The position numbers and the translations under genes were made by a program. This document shows positions 31,118 to 43,613 of a DNA stretch of 64,000 nt, piece by piece; the stretch's first letter is position 1; each line of letters begins with the position of its first letter. Source of the DNA: Aquarana catesbeiana (lineage: Eukaryota; Chordata; Amphibia; Anura; Ranidae). The DNA lies in the NCBI RefSeq assembly GCF_042186555.1, contig NC_133326.1, forward strand, positions 694,286,700 through 694,350,699, written 5' to 3'. The notes beneath the pieces were generated by a model, which ran no database searches, was not told where the DNA came from, and saw only the letters and a list, made by a program, of their open reading frames with translations.

Positions 31118-31400
31118 TAAATCCTGCTTTTTGTCTCAAAGTATGTGGCCTATTCCAGTGTTCTGGCACTGTAAAGGTTTCACATAAGTTTTCGCAGCTG
31201 GATTTCAGCTGCCAAATATTGAATGTTTGCCACAGGTCCTGCATTGCGCCTAAAAGTTTGCAGTCTATTCTAATGCCCATTCACTGTAAAGATGCCACAC
31301 AATGTTTGTGAAGCTAGAATTTGGCTGCCAAATTTCTAATGTTTTCTGCAGGGAAAATCATGCCTTGCACCTCAAAGCTGTGGAAAATTCTGGTGCTCCA
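31118..31400. repeat. About 117-bp tandem repeat, 2.3 copies
   Basis: Units open with TCCTGCTTTTTGTCTC, TCCTGCATTGCGCC and TCATGCCTTGCACC, about 117 bp apart. Each carries CACTGTAAAG and GCTGCCAAAT blocks. Diverged copies. Confidence 0.7.
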
Positions 31401-31424
31401 GAATTCACAAATATGCTATTGTAT

Positions 31425-31890
31425 TTTGATAGTACACTCTAATATTTATTTCAAGATACAACTTACCTATCTCTCCCTTTTACATTATAACCATACCAAG
31501 CTGCCTACACAATTTGCAGCTATGGCACAATATGTGTGCAAATAATACACTCTAATATAAATTTCAAAATAAAACTTCCCTTGTCTTCCCCTCTTACATT
31601 GCAGCCTAACCAATCTGCTTACATACAGCAACCGAACAATATTTGTGGCTATTGTTTTACAAATAATATTGTATTACAAGCTACTTACATACTGTCCAAC
31701 TACTGAGCAATTTTTGTTGCTATTGTCTCTCAAATAATACACGGTAACTTATATTTTAAGATAAAACCTTTGTCTCTCCCTTTTATATTGCATCACTTCC
31801 AATCTGTTTACCTACTGTCAGGTAATCAAACAATATTTGTGGATACTGTCACTCATATAGTATACTCTAATGTTTATTTAAATATAAAAC
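31425..31890. repeat. About 112-bp tandem repeat, roughly four degenerate copies
   Basis: Repeated blocks are ACACTCTAATATTTATTTCAA, CCCTTTTACATT, AATCTGCTTACATAC and CAATATTTGTGGCTATTGT. Spacings are about 112, then 195 (one unit partly deleted) and 122 bp. Confidence 0.7.
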
Positions 31891-32600
31891 TTGCCTTGTT
31901 TGCTTCATTTTCAAGTGTTTGCATACCATTCTGGTGTATTTTTCTGCCACGTGCTTTAAGTTTTTTTTTTTTTTGTATATGTTATGAATACTTGGAGATA
32001 TGGGGATGGTGTAAGGTTCTGGCTCTAGACAATTTTTAACACAGAAAGAATACTGATTAAAAAGCAGTCAAAAATGGGGCTAAGGGGTTTTAATGGTGTA
32101 TAACCTCTAAAGAAAACACAGACATACACATAATCAATAGACAGTGCTGCCCTATAAAAAACATCAATAATAATAAAAGTGTAAAAATCATAATCAATAA
32201 ACATATTAAGTTTATATTAGTTCATATATATAGTATCTGTGACTAATTGAAGTGAATTAAAAAAATCAATACATCAACGATGCAAAAATCCAAAAGGCTT
32301 GTGCTTTCCTCCACCAGTATCACAGGCTGCTCAACTCACATCTGAGCCAAATCAGCAGTGTTCCCCAATAGATTCTGCCCTCCAAATCGCTTATTCACAT
32401 GAGATAAAAACCCCGATCATCTCACACAATATGATAGATATGCAAAAGTAGGAAGGCAGAATCTAGTGCTCTCCATTTAAAATGTTTAAATATATATAAA
32501 AAAGGTAAGTTTCACAACTCACAAAGATGGCACTGTAAGCTGTGCAAGCTAAAGACCCATTTCAGACACAATTGGTCTCAAGATGGCCACAATGTAACGT
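31891..32600. other. No gene; AT-rich repeat-like DNA
   Basis: No coding signal. 32,040-32,540 has the look of an old transposon but no end was identified. Confidence 0.35.
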
Positions 32601-32618
32601 CAATACGCAGGGTCCATT

Positions 32619-32720
32619 CCCTAGACGCGTATCGTCAAAGCATTGACTCCTTCAGTAAGGACCTTTACTGAACCCTGGACCCTTACTGAAGAAGTCAATG
32701 CTTTGACGATGCGTCTAGGG
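32619..32720. repeat. 40-bp inverted repeat (hairpin) with 20-nt loop
   Basis: The left arm 32,619-32,660 (CCCTAGACGCGTATCGTCAA...) and right arm 32,681-32,720 are complementary apart from a two-base bulge and one mismatch. The arms carry the ACGCGT-type motif often seen at transposon-derived hairpins. Confidence 0.85.
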
Positions 32721-32999
32721 GACAGAGCCTGATTTGTCCCTGAAACAGGGAACAGGGACTCACCGGACCCATGCTGTGAGCCACATCCAAAGACAGTGTG
32801 GACCCAGCCTAACACCAACATTATATATGTCTCAACTCTAACTGGTGTAGCCAGGTTGGGTATTATTAAAATCCCAATGACACAACAAAGTTTAAAAAAC
32901 ATTTGAACATTGTTAATAATCCAAAAAATCTCCATAAAAAAAAAGTCCATAGATTTGAGAGGGGCTGGATAACACAATGTTTTTGCAAATATAAGTGGC

Positions 33000-33384
33000 A
33001 AATAGTCCCAACACAAAGTTAAGAAGTATAACAGTAGATAAAGTTAGTGTGCAGGAAAACCAAATGTGCAGATCTCAGGTTTTAAACCTCACCTAAAGTG
33101 CCTCATCAAATCCCCTTTCGTGAGAAAGACTCACCAGAGAGAGAGGATACAGGAATTTATGAATAGGAAATCACTGAAACAAGTGGAACTTCCAGGAACC
33201 AGATGAAATATTGGAAGTGCTGTATTTAACCAAGTGATGTCAATTCTGTCCTGTGAGTCAGTCTCATGAAGGAAGTTTGATGAGGCACTTTAGTTGATGT
33301 TTGAAGTCTGAGATCTGCCTGGTTTTCCTGCACACTAACTATATCTACTATTATACTTCTTAACTTTGTGTTGGGACTATTTGT
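33000..33384. repeat. About 110-bp inverted repeat pair
   Basis: 33,000-33,110 (AAATAGTCCCAACACAAAG...) is the reverse complement, with scattered changes and small gaps, of 33,276-33,384. The 165-bp spacer has no gene. Together with the hairpin at 32,619 this suggests one old MITE. Confidence 0.75.
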
Positions 33385-33549
33385 ACTATAATGCAATGCA
33401 TTCTCAGAAAACTACAGTGGCTGCAGATTGAAAAGGAAAGTACATTTTTAATAACATTTAATTACAATATTATTAGTGTCACAATTATATGCGCTATATT
33501 ATTTTTTCTTTATTTGCTATTTTTTTCCCACGAAAGTGGAGTTACCCTT

Positions 33550-33845
33550 TAACCACCTCCCGACCAAGCGCCGCAGTTATACTGTGGCAGGTTGGCTCCC
33601 CTGCGCGAGCCGTCATAGCTATATGTTGGCTTGCGGGGTCGGGATAGCAGGTGCGCGCGCCCGCTGCACAGTGGGAGTGCCGATGCTCGTGGCCGGCGGT
33701 CATCACGATTGTGACCAGGAGACACAGAACAGGGACCAGTGTGTGTAAGCACACACGTCCCTGTTCTGTTCTGACAGGAGTGACAGATCGTGTGCTCCTA
33801 TTAGCTAGGAACCACGATCCGTCACTTCTTCTAGTCTAGTGGGTC
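33550..33845. mobile_element. TTAACC-family fragment (TTTAACCACCTCCCGACC)
   Basis: Opens TTTAACCACCTCCCGACCAAG and contains an inner palindrome around ACAGGGACCAGTGTGTG / CACACACGTCCCTGT. GC-rich; no protein. Confidence 0.55.
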
Positions 33846-34189
33846 AAGCAACTCCAGTAATGCCCCCTCTGATGAAGCTTCTTTGTGATGTTGCCCTCCT
33901 GTCTGTGATAAATCTTGAAAGAAAAAATACTATATATTGTGTAGTATGTCTGGTACAGTCAATAAATACCATGCATTCATATTGTGCTTACATCAAACGA
34001 ATCTCCATCAGATCCAAATGTGTTATTATATACAGTGTGTACCCTTTTCATCATGTATCTCAAATAAAGCCTTTCATAATATTCACATGCATCTGTTGTT
34101 TGTCTCAACCTCTCCTCCAGATGGATTCTTTCTCTCCTCACCACAATGCGGTGTGTTGGAAACTGTAAGAAATGAAAAAAACTCACATA

Positions 34190-34436
34190 GTTTGATCCCA
34201 AATAGCAACCAATTGTGCTGCAAGCTTTAAAATTACTTGCTAAGCTGTTGCTAAACTTGCCAGGCTTCACAAGTCTGTTGCACAATTGCAGCAAGTCCGC
34301 ATTGCATGACTTTGCAAACATTCTGCAAGTCTGCTGCAAGTTCTGGTTCAGTTATATTGTGCAATAGTCATCCCACCACAGGGGTCACTGTGGCTGAATT
34401 GTCATGCTGTAGACTTGCAGAGCTTTTGCTGTAGAC
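34190..34436. repeat. GCAAGTCTGC-rich repeat hosting the palindromic element
   Basis: Multiple CTTGCAGAG, GCTGCAAG and GCAAGTC words occur here and again on the other side of the insertion at 37,156-37,265. This indicates one repeat split by the 34,437-37,147 element. Confidence 0.5.
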
Positions 34437-37147
34437 TAGGGATGAGTCGAACACCCTCCTGTTCGGTTCGCACCAGAACTTGCGAACAGTCAAAAAATTT
34501 GTTCGAACACGCGAACACCGTTAAAGTCTATGGGACACGAACATGAATAATCAAAAGTGATAATTTTAAAGGCTTATATGCAAGTTATTGTCATAAAAAG
34601 TGTTTGGGGACCTGGGTCCTGCCCCAGGGGACATGGATCAATGCAAAAAAAGTTCTAAAAATGGCCATTTTTTCGGGAGCAGTGATTTTAATAATGCTTA
34701 AATTGAAACAATAAAAGTGTAATATCCCTTTAAATTTCATACCTGGGGGGTGTCTATAGTATGCCTGTAAAGGGGCGCATGTTTCCCGTTTTTAGAACAG
34801 TCTGACAGTAAAATGACATTTCAAAGGAAAAAAGTCATTTAAAACTACTTGCGGCTATTAATGAATTGCCGGTCCAACAATACACATAGAAGTTCATTGA
34901 TAAAAATGGCATGGGAATTCCCCACAGGGGAACCCCGAACCAAAATTTAAAAAAAAAATGACGTGGGGGGTCCCCCTAAATTCCATAACAGCCCCTTCAG
35001 GTCCGGTATGGATATTAAGGGGAACCCCGGCCAAAATTTAAAAAAAAATGGCGTGGGATCCCCCTTAAAAATCTATACCAGACCCTTATCCGAGCACGCA
35101 ACCTGGCAGGCCACAGGAAAAGAGGGGGGGATGAGAGAGCACCCCCCCTCCTGAACCATACCAGGCTACATGCCCTCAACATTGGGAGGGTGCTTTGGGG
35201 TAGCCCCCCCAAAACACCTTGTCCCCATGTTGATGAGGACAAGGGCCTCATCCCCACAACCCTGGCCGGTGGTTCTGGGGGTCTGCGGGTGGGGGGCTTA
35301 TCAGAATCTGGAAGCCCCCTTTAACAAGGGGACCCCCAGATCCCGACCCTCCCCCTGTGTGAAATGGCAAGGGGGTACAAAAGCACCCCTACCATTTCAC
35401 AAAAAAACTGTCAAAAATGTTAAAAATGAAAAGAGACAGTTTTTGACAATTCGTTTATTTAAATGCTTCTTCTTTCTTCTATCTTCTTTCTTCTTTCTTC
35501 TATCTTCTATCTTCCTTCAGTTTCTTCCTCCATCTTCTTCTTCTTCTGGTTCTTCTGGTTCTTCTGGTTCTTCCTCTGGTGTTCTCATTCGGCATCCTCC
35601 TCTGCGGCGTCGGCGTCTTCTTCCCTTCTTCTCCGGACCGCTCCGCATCCATGATGGCATGGAGTGAGGCTCCTTCTGTGTGACGCTTCTCCTCTTCTGA
35701 CGGTTCTTAAATAACGGGGGGGCGGGGCCACCCGGTGACCCCACCCCCCTCTGACGCACGGGAACTTGACGGGACTTACCTGTGTCATTCCCTGTGACGT
35801 CAGAGGGAGGCGGGGTCACCCGTTACATAACCCCGCCCCCTTCTGACATCATGGGTAATGCTACAGGGAAGTCCCCGTCAAGTCTCCGTGCGTCAGAGGG
35901 GGGTGGGGTAACCGGGTGGCTCCGGCCTCCCCTGTTATTTAAGAACCGTCAGAAGAGAGAAGCATCACACAGCGGGAGCCTCCCTCCATGCCATCATGGA
36001 TGCGGAGCGGCCCAAGGAGAAGAAGGGAAGAAGATGCCGACGCCAAGGAGGAAGATGACGGACGAGAACTCCGGAGGAAGAACCAGAAGAACCAGAAGAA
36101 GAAGATGGAGGAAGAAACCAAAGGAAGAAAGAAGAAGCATTTAAATAAAGGAATTGTCAAAAACTGTCTCTTGTCATTTTTAACATTTTTGACAGTTTTT
36201 TAGTGAAATGGTAGGGGTACTTTTGTACCCCCTTACCATTTCACACAGGGGGGAGGGCCGGGATTTGGGGGTCCCCTTGTTAAAGGGGGCTTCCAGATTC
36301 CGATAAGCCCCCCGCCCGCAGACCCCCACAACCACTGGCCAGGGTTGTGGGGATGAGACCCTTGTCCTCATCAACATGTGGACAAGGTGTTTTGGGGGGC
36401 TACCCCAAAGCACACTCCCAATGTTGAGGGCATGTGGCCTGGTACGGTTCAGGAGGGGGGGCGCTCTCTCGTCCCCCCTCTTTCCCTGTGGCCTGCCAGG
36501 TTGCGTGCCTGGATAAGGGTCTGTTATGGATTTTTGGGGGGTTCCCCTTAAAATCCATACCAGACCTGAAGGGTCTGGTATAGATTTTGAGGGGGATCCC
36601 ACGCCATTTTTTTTTAAATTTTGGTCCCTGTGGGGAATTCCCATGCTGTTTTTATCAATGAACTTTTATGTGTATTGTCGGACCTGCAATTCATTAATAG
36701 CCGCGTGTAGTTTTAAATGACTTTTTTCCTTTGAAATGTCATTTTGCTGTCAGACTGTTCTAAACACGGGAAACATGCGCCCCTTTACAGGCATACTATA
36801 GACACCCCCAGGTACAAAATTTAAAGGGATATTACACTTTTATTGTTTCACTTTAAGCATTATTAAAATCACTGCTCCCAAAAAAACGGACATTTTTAAA
36901 ACTTTTTTTTGCATTGATCCATGTCCCCTGGGGCAGGACCCAGGTCCCCAAACAACTTTTATGACAATACCATGCATATAAGCCTTTAAAATTAGCACTT
37001 TTGATTTCTCCCATAAACTTTTAAAGGGTGTTCCGTGGCATTCGAATTTGCAGCGAACGCCCCAAATTGTTCGCTGTTTGGCAAACTGGCGAACAGCCGA
37101 TGTTTGAGTTGAACATGAGTTTGACTCGAACTCGAAGCTCATCCCTA
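34437..37147. mobile_element. Complete 2.7-kb palindromic element with 8-bp TSD (hAT-like)
   Basis: TAGGGATGAG at the left and CTCATCCCTA at the right are bracketed by identical CTGTAGAC at 34,429-34,436 and 37,148-37,155. The two halves are imperfect mirror images around about 35,800. Paired blocks include GTGTTTGGGGACCTGGG, AACCATTTCACA-like and CATGCCCTCAACATTGGGAG and, near the centre, ATCCATGATGGCATGGA with its complement near 35,990. 8-bp duplications and TA-G termini fit the hAT superfamily. No transposase. Frames over the centre encode Glu/Pro-rich or Arg-rich low-complexity chains and are not genes. Confidence 0.88.
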
Positions 37148-37270
37148 CTGTAGACTCACTAATTCAACTTTGCTACGAATTGAAAAAGTGTCAGCTAGAA
37201 CTTGTGCTTTAAGTGCTCTGCAAGTGTACAACTTGCCAGTGAAAATGTGCAGCAAGTTAACAAGACTACA

Positions 37271-38712
37271 GCCTTGTACACAAGATCGGATTTTCCGCAG
37301 ACAAAACGTCAGACTTTTGTCCGAAGGGTGTGTGCCTGGATTTTTTTTTGCATACAAACGGTACACAATTGTCAGCCAACAGACACGAATGTAGTGATGT
37401 ACTACGAGATGATAAAGAGGAAGTTCAATTGTTAGGTGCCACCCTTTGGGCTCCTTCTGCTAATTTCATGTTAGTAGAAGTTTGGTGAGTGTTGATTCGC
37501 ACTTTTCATTTTTCACTTTTCATTTTGCACTTTTCATTTCGCACTTTTCATTTTGTGCTTTTCATTTTGCACTTTTCATTTCGCACTTTTAAATTTGTGC
37601 TTTTTATTTTGTGCTTTTCATTTCGTGCTTTTAAGTTCATTTCTGAACAGCTGTTCGTCAACCAGACATGTTGCGGAATCGGAGGAGATAACATGTATTA
37701 TTGGCCTTGAAGTTATTGCTTTGACCCAAGTCCAGTCCAGGAACAGGAGGAGGAGGATTTCTTGGACCAAAAATTGGTTGCTTTATTAATTGTGACCAGT
37801 TATGTCATATGCTTTTGCTGTGGGAGCTTCAGGAGAATAGTCCAGATGATTTTTGGAATTATCTCCGGATGACGGACCCCTGCTTTCACTGCTTGGCATT
37901 GTTGCCCCCTATATTAAGAAGCAGGACACATGCATGAGGCTTTTATTTTATTTTTTTGTTGAATAATGATTTGATTTGGTATATTTTATATATTTTTGGA
38001 TGCATAGAATGCACTTTTTGGTTAAGTTCTATTTGCAGATATCATGTCTAATTGTACTTGTTTTCTTTTTTTTAATGCACATTAAAAAAAATTGTGTAGA
38101 ATAATGCTTGGCTATGTGTTCAAATGACAGTTTGGGAGTAGACATTTACATTTAAAAAAATACAAGGTAAAATTAACAAGGGACACCAACATAGTTGTAT
38201 CTTTGATCTTAAAAACTACGGGATAATGGTGTTGTGGTAACTTGCCCAAAAAAAAACAAGCCTAATAATATTATTTTTGATATTACTAAAAAATTAAATC
38301 CTTTTAAAATACGTTTGGCAGAACTCCATCAGTATCACCAGCAAAGCAGCTTCATTAATAAAGAAGAAGAGAATTGTGCGCTGCATTTCGAGATTTAAGA
38401 ATTTGCCACGTCACGAATGTTAATTCTCCATTACGAGTGCTAGTTTACAAGACTGACCGCTTATGGCTCGTCCTTGCTTCCCAACATGCGTGTTTGTACT
38501 TGTGACTTTTGTCTGACGGACTTGTGTACACACGATCAGAAAATCTGACAATAGACATTTGTCCGTGGAAAATTTATAAACCTGCCATCCAACATTTGTC
38601 CCCGGAAAATACGACAACAATAGTCCGATGGAGCGTACAAACGGTCGGATTTTCCGCCAGCAGCCTGTCATCACACAATTCCCGCCGGAAAATCCGATCG
38701 TGTGTACGAGGC
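37271..38712 (+). mobile_element. Internally deleted PIF/Harbinger derivative
   Basis: The ends GCCTTGTACACAAGATCGG and CCGATCGTGTGTACGAGGC are mirror images. The 5' part matches the full Harbinger at 54,722: CACCCTTTGGGCTCCTTCTGC, TTAGTAGAAGTTTGGTGAG and, at about 37,830-37,940, the transposase-encoding stretch with AATTATCTCCGGATGACGGA. The coding sequence then stops abruptly at about 37,942 and the copy jumps to the 3' end region. The frame is broken. A degenerate TTTTCATTTTGCAC array lies at 37,500-37,630. It could only move with a transposase supplied elsewhere. Confidence 0.72.
37500..37635. repeat. Short tandem array of TTTTCATTTCGCAC-like units
   Basis: About nine imperfect 12-15-bp units of CATTT(T/C)GCACTTTT type inside the Harbinger derivative. 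Confidence 0.8.
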
Positions 38713-39822
38713 AAGTTATCCTTGCTATCTGGGATACTGTAGCAAAACGTATTTCACCAACTTTCACAAACATCGAGAAAAAAACAGATACAAATAAAAA
38801 TAAAAATGTAAACTGTATAAAAAAAATATTAAACAAACCAAAGTCTTTTAAACATTAGCAGCGCTTAAGAAGTTCATATGTGAAATAAAATACAAATAAA
38901 GATGAAAAGTTCCACTGTGTACAGCAGGGTGTGGGGTGGTAGCTGATCCGTTTATAAAGAATGTTGAACACCAACTCTCTGCTGATCAAAATCCCAGATA
39001 AATCCTTCACCACATTGCTTTTAAGGGAATCCCTTATAGGTAATTCACTTACCAGAAGGTGATGGGTTAATAGGGTGCCTTTCACTGGTTTAATATCGAC
39101 GGACTTAGTTCACTCAAATTGGACTGGATCCGTGAACGGATATTTGGATAGCTGTCAGCGCACTCTGCAGAGTATTCCCGGATAAGGTATCACAGAAGAT
39201 CAACGGCGCGAGCAGCTACCCACGCCGTTAATCTTCAGTGATACCTTAGCTGGGAATACCACTCTCATGGGTAATAAGGTATATCAGGACTCAACGATCT
39301 ATGATACATGCTTATATTATTTTGATACATTGTAAGTGTACATCTATATGGGATCACTTAGTTTTTTAAATAAAATTATTTTCCTTGTCAAAAGAAGTTT
39401 ATTGAGTATACAATGTTATAAAGATACATAAAGATACATAAAGTAAGTTTACAAGGATCTATAAAGTAAGCTCATTGTTTTACAGTAGGGTTAATATAGG
39501 TAAATATCATGAAATTTCAAATATTAAACATTGGGTTCACGTAAACCTAAATTAAAGATATATATCATTTCCTTAGTTACTTTTGTAGGTATTTAAATGA
39601 TTTATACCTACTATACATATTGTTTACAAGTAGAGTGTATATAGGTCAAATAAATTCTGATAATGAGCTTTAATCGTAAGGTGGAGCAAAGGAAAGAGAA
39701 AGAAGAAAAAGGGTTGAAAGGTAGAGGTATGGTCCACAAGGTTGTCCCGCTCGTCAGTTTATTATTCTTTTTAGTTCTCTTTGAAGCCTTAGAATGGGTG
39801 TCTCTGTAAGTCATTTAATCTG

Positions 39823-42800
39823 TTACCATGGCAACAGGACAGAGTCATTGAAATTTGACAGGAACTGTTGTTTTATCCAAGGATGCCAAAGTTTTTCAAA
39901 TTTTGGAATTTGATTTTGATCGATGGCTACCATCTTAGCATGGGACATTGTATTATTCATTCTGTGAATTGTTTCTGCTAGTACCAATGTAGGAGATTTC
40001 CATGCCTTGGCCACTGTTTGTTTTGCAGCCGTTATTAGTTGGATCATAAGTTTGAATTGAGAGAGTGTTAACCATTCCAGTTTTAGATTAAGTAAAGTTA
40101 AATATGGATCTGGTTGTATTATTTTTTTAAATATTTTAGATGCAATCACGAAGACTTCCTTCCAGAAGGTTTGGATTACTGGGCACGTCCACCATGTGTG
40201 TAAATATGTGCCTATTTCTGGGCATCCTCGAAAACAAAGAGTTGAGGTATTAGGTGAATATTTTGCCACTCTAGTGGGTACAAGGTACCAGCGAGTTAGG
40301 ACTTTATAATTTGTCTCCAGTGCTAAGATGTTGGGTGAAGATGACTTAGATGTGAGCCATATATTAGACCAGTCCGTGTCTTCTAAAGTTCGTCCCAGGT
40401 CCTCCTCCCACCTCTGAACGTAAGAGGGTCTATTAAGATTTGCTACTCCATATAATTGATTATAAAGTGATGAAATTGTACCTTTAGCAAATGGATCTTT
40501 TGTACAGATTGATTCAAAAATGGATAATTGGGATAATGGTGTATCCCCTTTAGGAATGGTGTATAGAAATTTTTGATTTGGAGATATCTAAAAATCTCAG
40601 AGTTTGGTAGATCATATTTTTCTCTAAGCGATGGGAATGTAAGGAATGATTTAGATGCTATGAAGTCATTTAGTGTCTGAATGCCTGATGTTGTCCAAGC
40701 TTTAAAAGAATTTGGGTAGATCCATGCCTGATAAAAGGCCGGATTTCTGATAAAAGAAAGGAGAGGATTGTGTGGAGATTGTAACTGATATTTGGTTTTT
40801 AGTTTATCCCAGAGAGATAAGAAGTGTTTAGTTATGGGATTATGAATTTTATGGCGGTCTTTAGGATCAAGCCATAATAAATTTGATATTAATAGAGGGT
40901 CATTTTCTGAAGCCTCTATAAATACCCATAATGGGATTTCCTGTTTTGCATGGTATTTGGACAGACTGGCCAAATGTGCTGCTCTGTAGTAGTTAGTAAA
41001 ATTAGGGTATCCCAGGCCTCCTTTATTTTTGGGAAGATGTAGTGTGTGTATAGGTATACGTGGTTTAGAAGAGCCCCATATAAACGAAGTTGCTCTTTTT
41101 TGTACTATTCTCAAAAAATAGGAAGGAATTGGAATAGGGAGGACTCTGAATAGATAAAGCAATTTGGGTAGAATAGTCATTTTGATTGCATTAATCTTCC
41201 CTATCCAGGATAAAGGAAGTTGCAACCATTGTTTTATTAGATTTGTGATCTGTCTTAATACAGGAGGATAATTGGTTGAGAATAAGTCAGAATGAGATGC
41301 TGTTAAATGAATTCCAAGATATGGGATTGATTTTTCTGCCCATGTGAATGGGAGTGCAGCCCTAGCTGGGATCAATTCCATGTTTGTGAGTGAAATATTA
41401 AGCACTAGGCATTTCTTAGGATTAATCATAAGGCCGGATAGGGCTGCAAATCCATCAAGAGCTGGTATTAAGTTAGGACCAGAGACCTGTGGTGATGATA
41501 GAAAAAGTAATATATCGTCTGCAAATATACATAATTTGTGTGTAATACCTCCTACTTCAATGCCAGTTATAGTTTGGTTTGTTCTGATGTATTGGGCCAT
41601 GGGTTCGAGTATAAGGGCAAATAATAAGGGAGATAATGGGCAACCCTGTCGGGTACCTCTTTCGATATTAAAGGCTTCAGATTTGTATCCAGCATATTTT
41701 ATATAGGCTTTGGGTTTATTATATAATGCTTTGATCCATGTTAAAAAGTGGGGTCCAAAACCCCATTTTTATAATGAATATTGCATATATTGCCAGGATA
41801 CTGTGTCAAATGCCCTCTTAATATCGAGAGATAGAAAACATAAAGGGATTTTCCGTTTTTTGGCAATTTGTGCCAATAACACTGCTCTGCGTATATTATC
41901 GCCTGCCTGTCTATTTGGCATGAAGCCTACTTGATCTCTATGTATTAATTTTCCTATAATGCTATTGAGGCGTTTTGCTATTATTTTTGCTAATAATTTA
42001 ATATCGAGGTTTAACAGAGAGATAGGCCGATAATTCACACAGGAAGTATCATCAGAAAGGGGTTTTGGGATCATACAAACAATTGCCATTAGTGTTTCTT
42101 GCCGAAAAGAATGTCCATCTAGAAGTTTGTTAAAAGTTTCAGTGAGAATGGGAGAGAGTATTTCTGAGAATGTTTTATAGTATAAAGCCGAGTAGCCGTC
42201 TGGGCCTGGTCTTTTGTTAAGTTTTAGGTCTTTTATGGCGTTAGCAACTTCATCTATAGTTATAGGCTCATCCAAACTGCTTTTTTGATTCTGAGATAAC
42301 TCAGGTAAGGTTATTTTTGAGAAGAAGGATTCAGCTTCTGTAGGATTAAATTCATTGTTTGTTTTGTATAAAGTTGCGAGATGTGAGTGAAATTTATGGA
42401 CTATTTTAACTGGATTACAAGTGTAAACATTTTTTGATAATTTCAAACGTATTGGTTTGAAAGATTTGTTAGTTGAATTTAATGCCCGAGCCAAATATGT
42501 ACCTGGTTTGTTTGTATTCATGTAGAAATTGTGTTTGGAGCGTTTGACGGATTTATCAACTGACTCAGTGAGAAATAGATCGTATTCCAATCTAGATTTT
42601 TCCAGATGAGATTTTGTACTCTGAGATGGATTATCTTGAAATGATATGTAGGCTGCATTAAAATTGAGTTCTATTTTTTTTGCTAGATTTTTGCGTTCCC
42701 GTTTAAATAGTGCCATTTGTCTTTGTATTGTACCACGCAAGACAGGCTTATGAGCTTCCCACAGTGTTATTGGGGAGATGTCTGTTGTATTATTAATTGA

Positions 42801-43613
42801 TATGTATTCCTTTAAAGCTTGTTCAATGGCCATCTGATGTAGTGGGTGTTTGAGCATTATGTCTGGTAAGTACCACGTTGGGTCATGCGCTTTTGGTATG
42901 GCTGAGGCTATAGTAGTGTATACTGCATTATGGTCAGACCACGGAATCGGAATTATACCTGATGCAATAATTTCTGGTATCATTCCTATTGTTAGAAAAA
43001 TATGATCTATTCTGGTGAAGGTTTGATGAGGGTGCGAGAAATAAGTGAATTTCTTTTTCATTGGGTTACTTTCTCTCCATGAATCTACCAGATTGTATTT
43101 GGAAAGAAGTTGAGAAAAAGGTAATCTAGAGGTTATTTTGGATGGTGTAAAAGGTGATTTATCTAGAAATGGGAGGAGGACCTGGTTCGAATCCCCACAC
43201 ATTATCACTGTTCCTATTTTGTGTGTATTAATCACTTGTAATATATGTGAGAGGAATGGTGTAGGTTGTTTGTTAGGAGCGTAGTAGGAAATCACCGTGA
43301 TTGCTGTATCCATTATTTAACCCATGAGTATCAGGTATCTACCTTCTGGGTCTTTAATTTCTGATGATAAGGTGAATGGTGTGGATCGGTGAAATGCAAT
43401 TAGAGTTCCCCTTTGCTTGGTACAGGCAGAAGCCGTGTAAATTTGTTGATAAAAAGGAGAAATATATTTTGGAGTAGAATCTTTGGTGAAGTGTGTTTCT
43501 TGGAGGCATACTATGTGAGCCTTCTTGTTATGGAAAGTACGGAAGGCTTTGGTCCTTTTTTGAGGGACATTTATTCCCTGAACATTCAGGGAAAGTATAT
43601 TCAGTGGTGCCAT
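39823..43613 (-). pseudogene. LINE ORF2, copy 2, disabled
   Basis: Starts at the same ATG (GCCATGG) as copy 1. A Tyr-to-stop change at codon 99 (TAA at 43,319-43,317) ends the endonuclease early. A Gln-to-stop at codon 615 (41,769) cuts the RT just before its core. One C is missing near 40,545 (five Cs in copy 1, four here), which shifts frame in the C-terminal part. The RT motifs, including FADD and the RGTRQGCPLSP box, are otherwise kept. Because damage is so slight, this copy died recently or was inserted from a recently damaged parent. Confidence 0.93.

Noticed and set aside
33839..34339. Open frames of 97-120 codons on both strands
   Set aside because: No family motif, mutually overlapping and adjoining repeat DNA; no evidence of a gene.
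35517..36144. Glu/Pro-rich and Arg-rich frames at the centre of the 34,437 element
   Set aside because: Encoded by simple TTCTTC/GAAGAA repeats, mirrored on both halves of the palindrome, with no domain.
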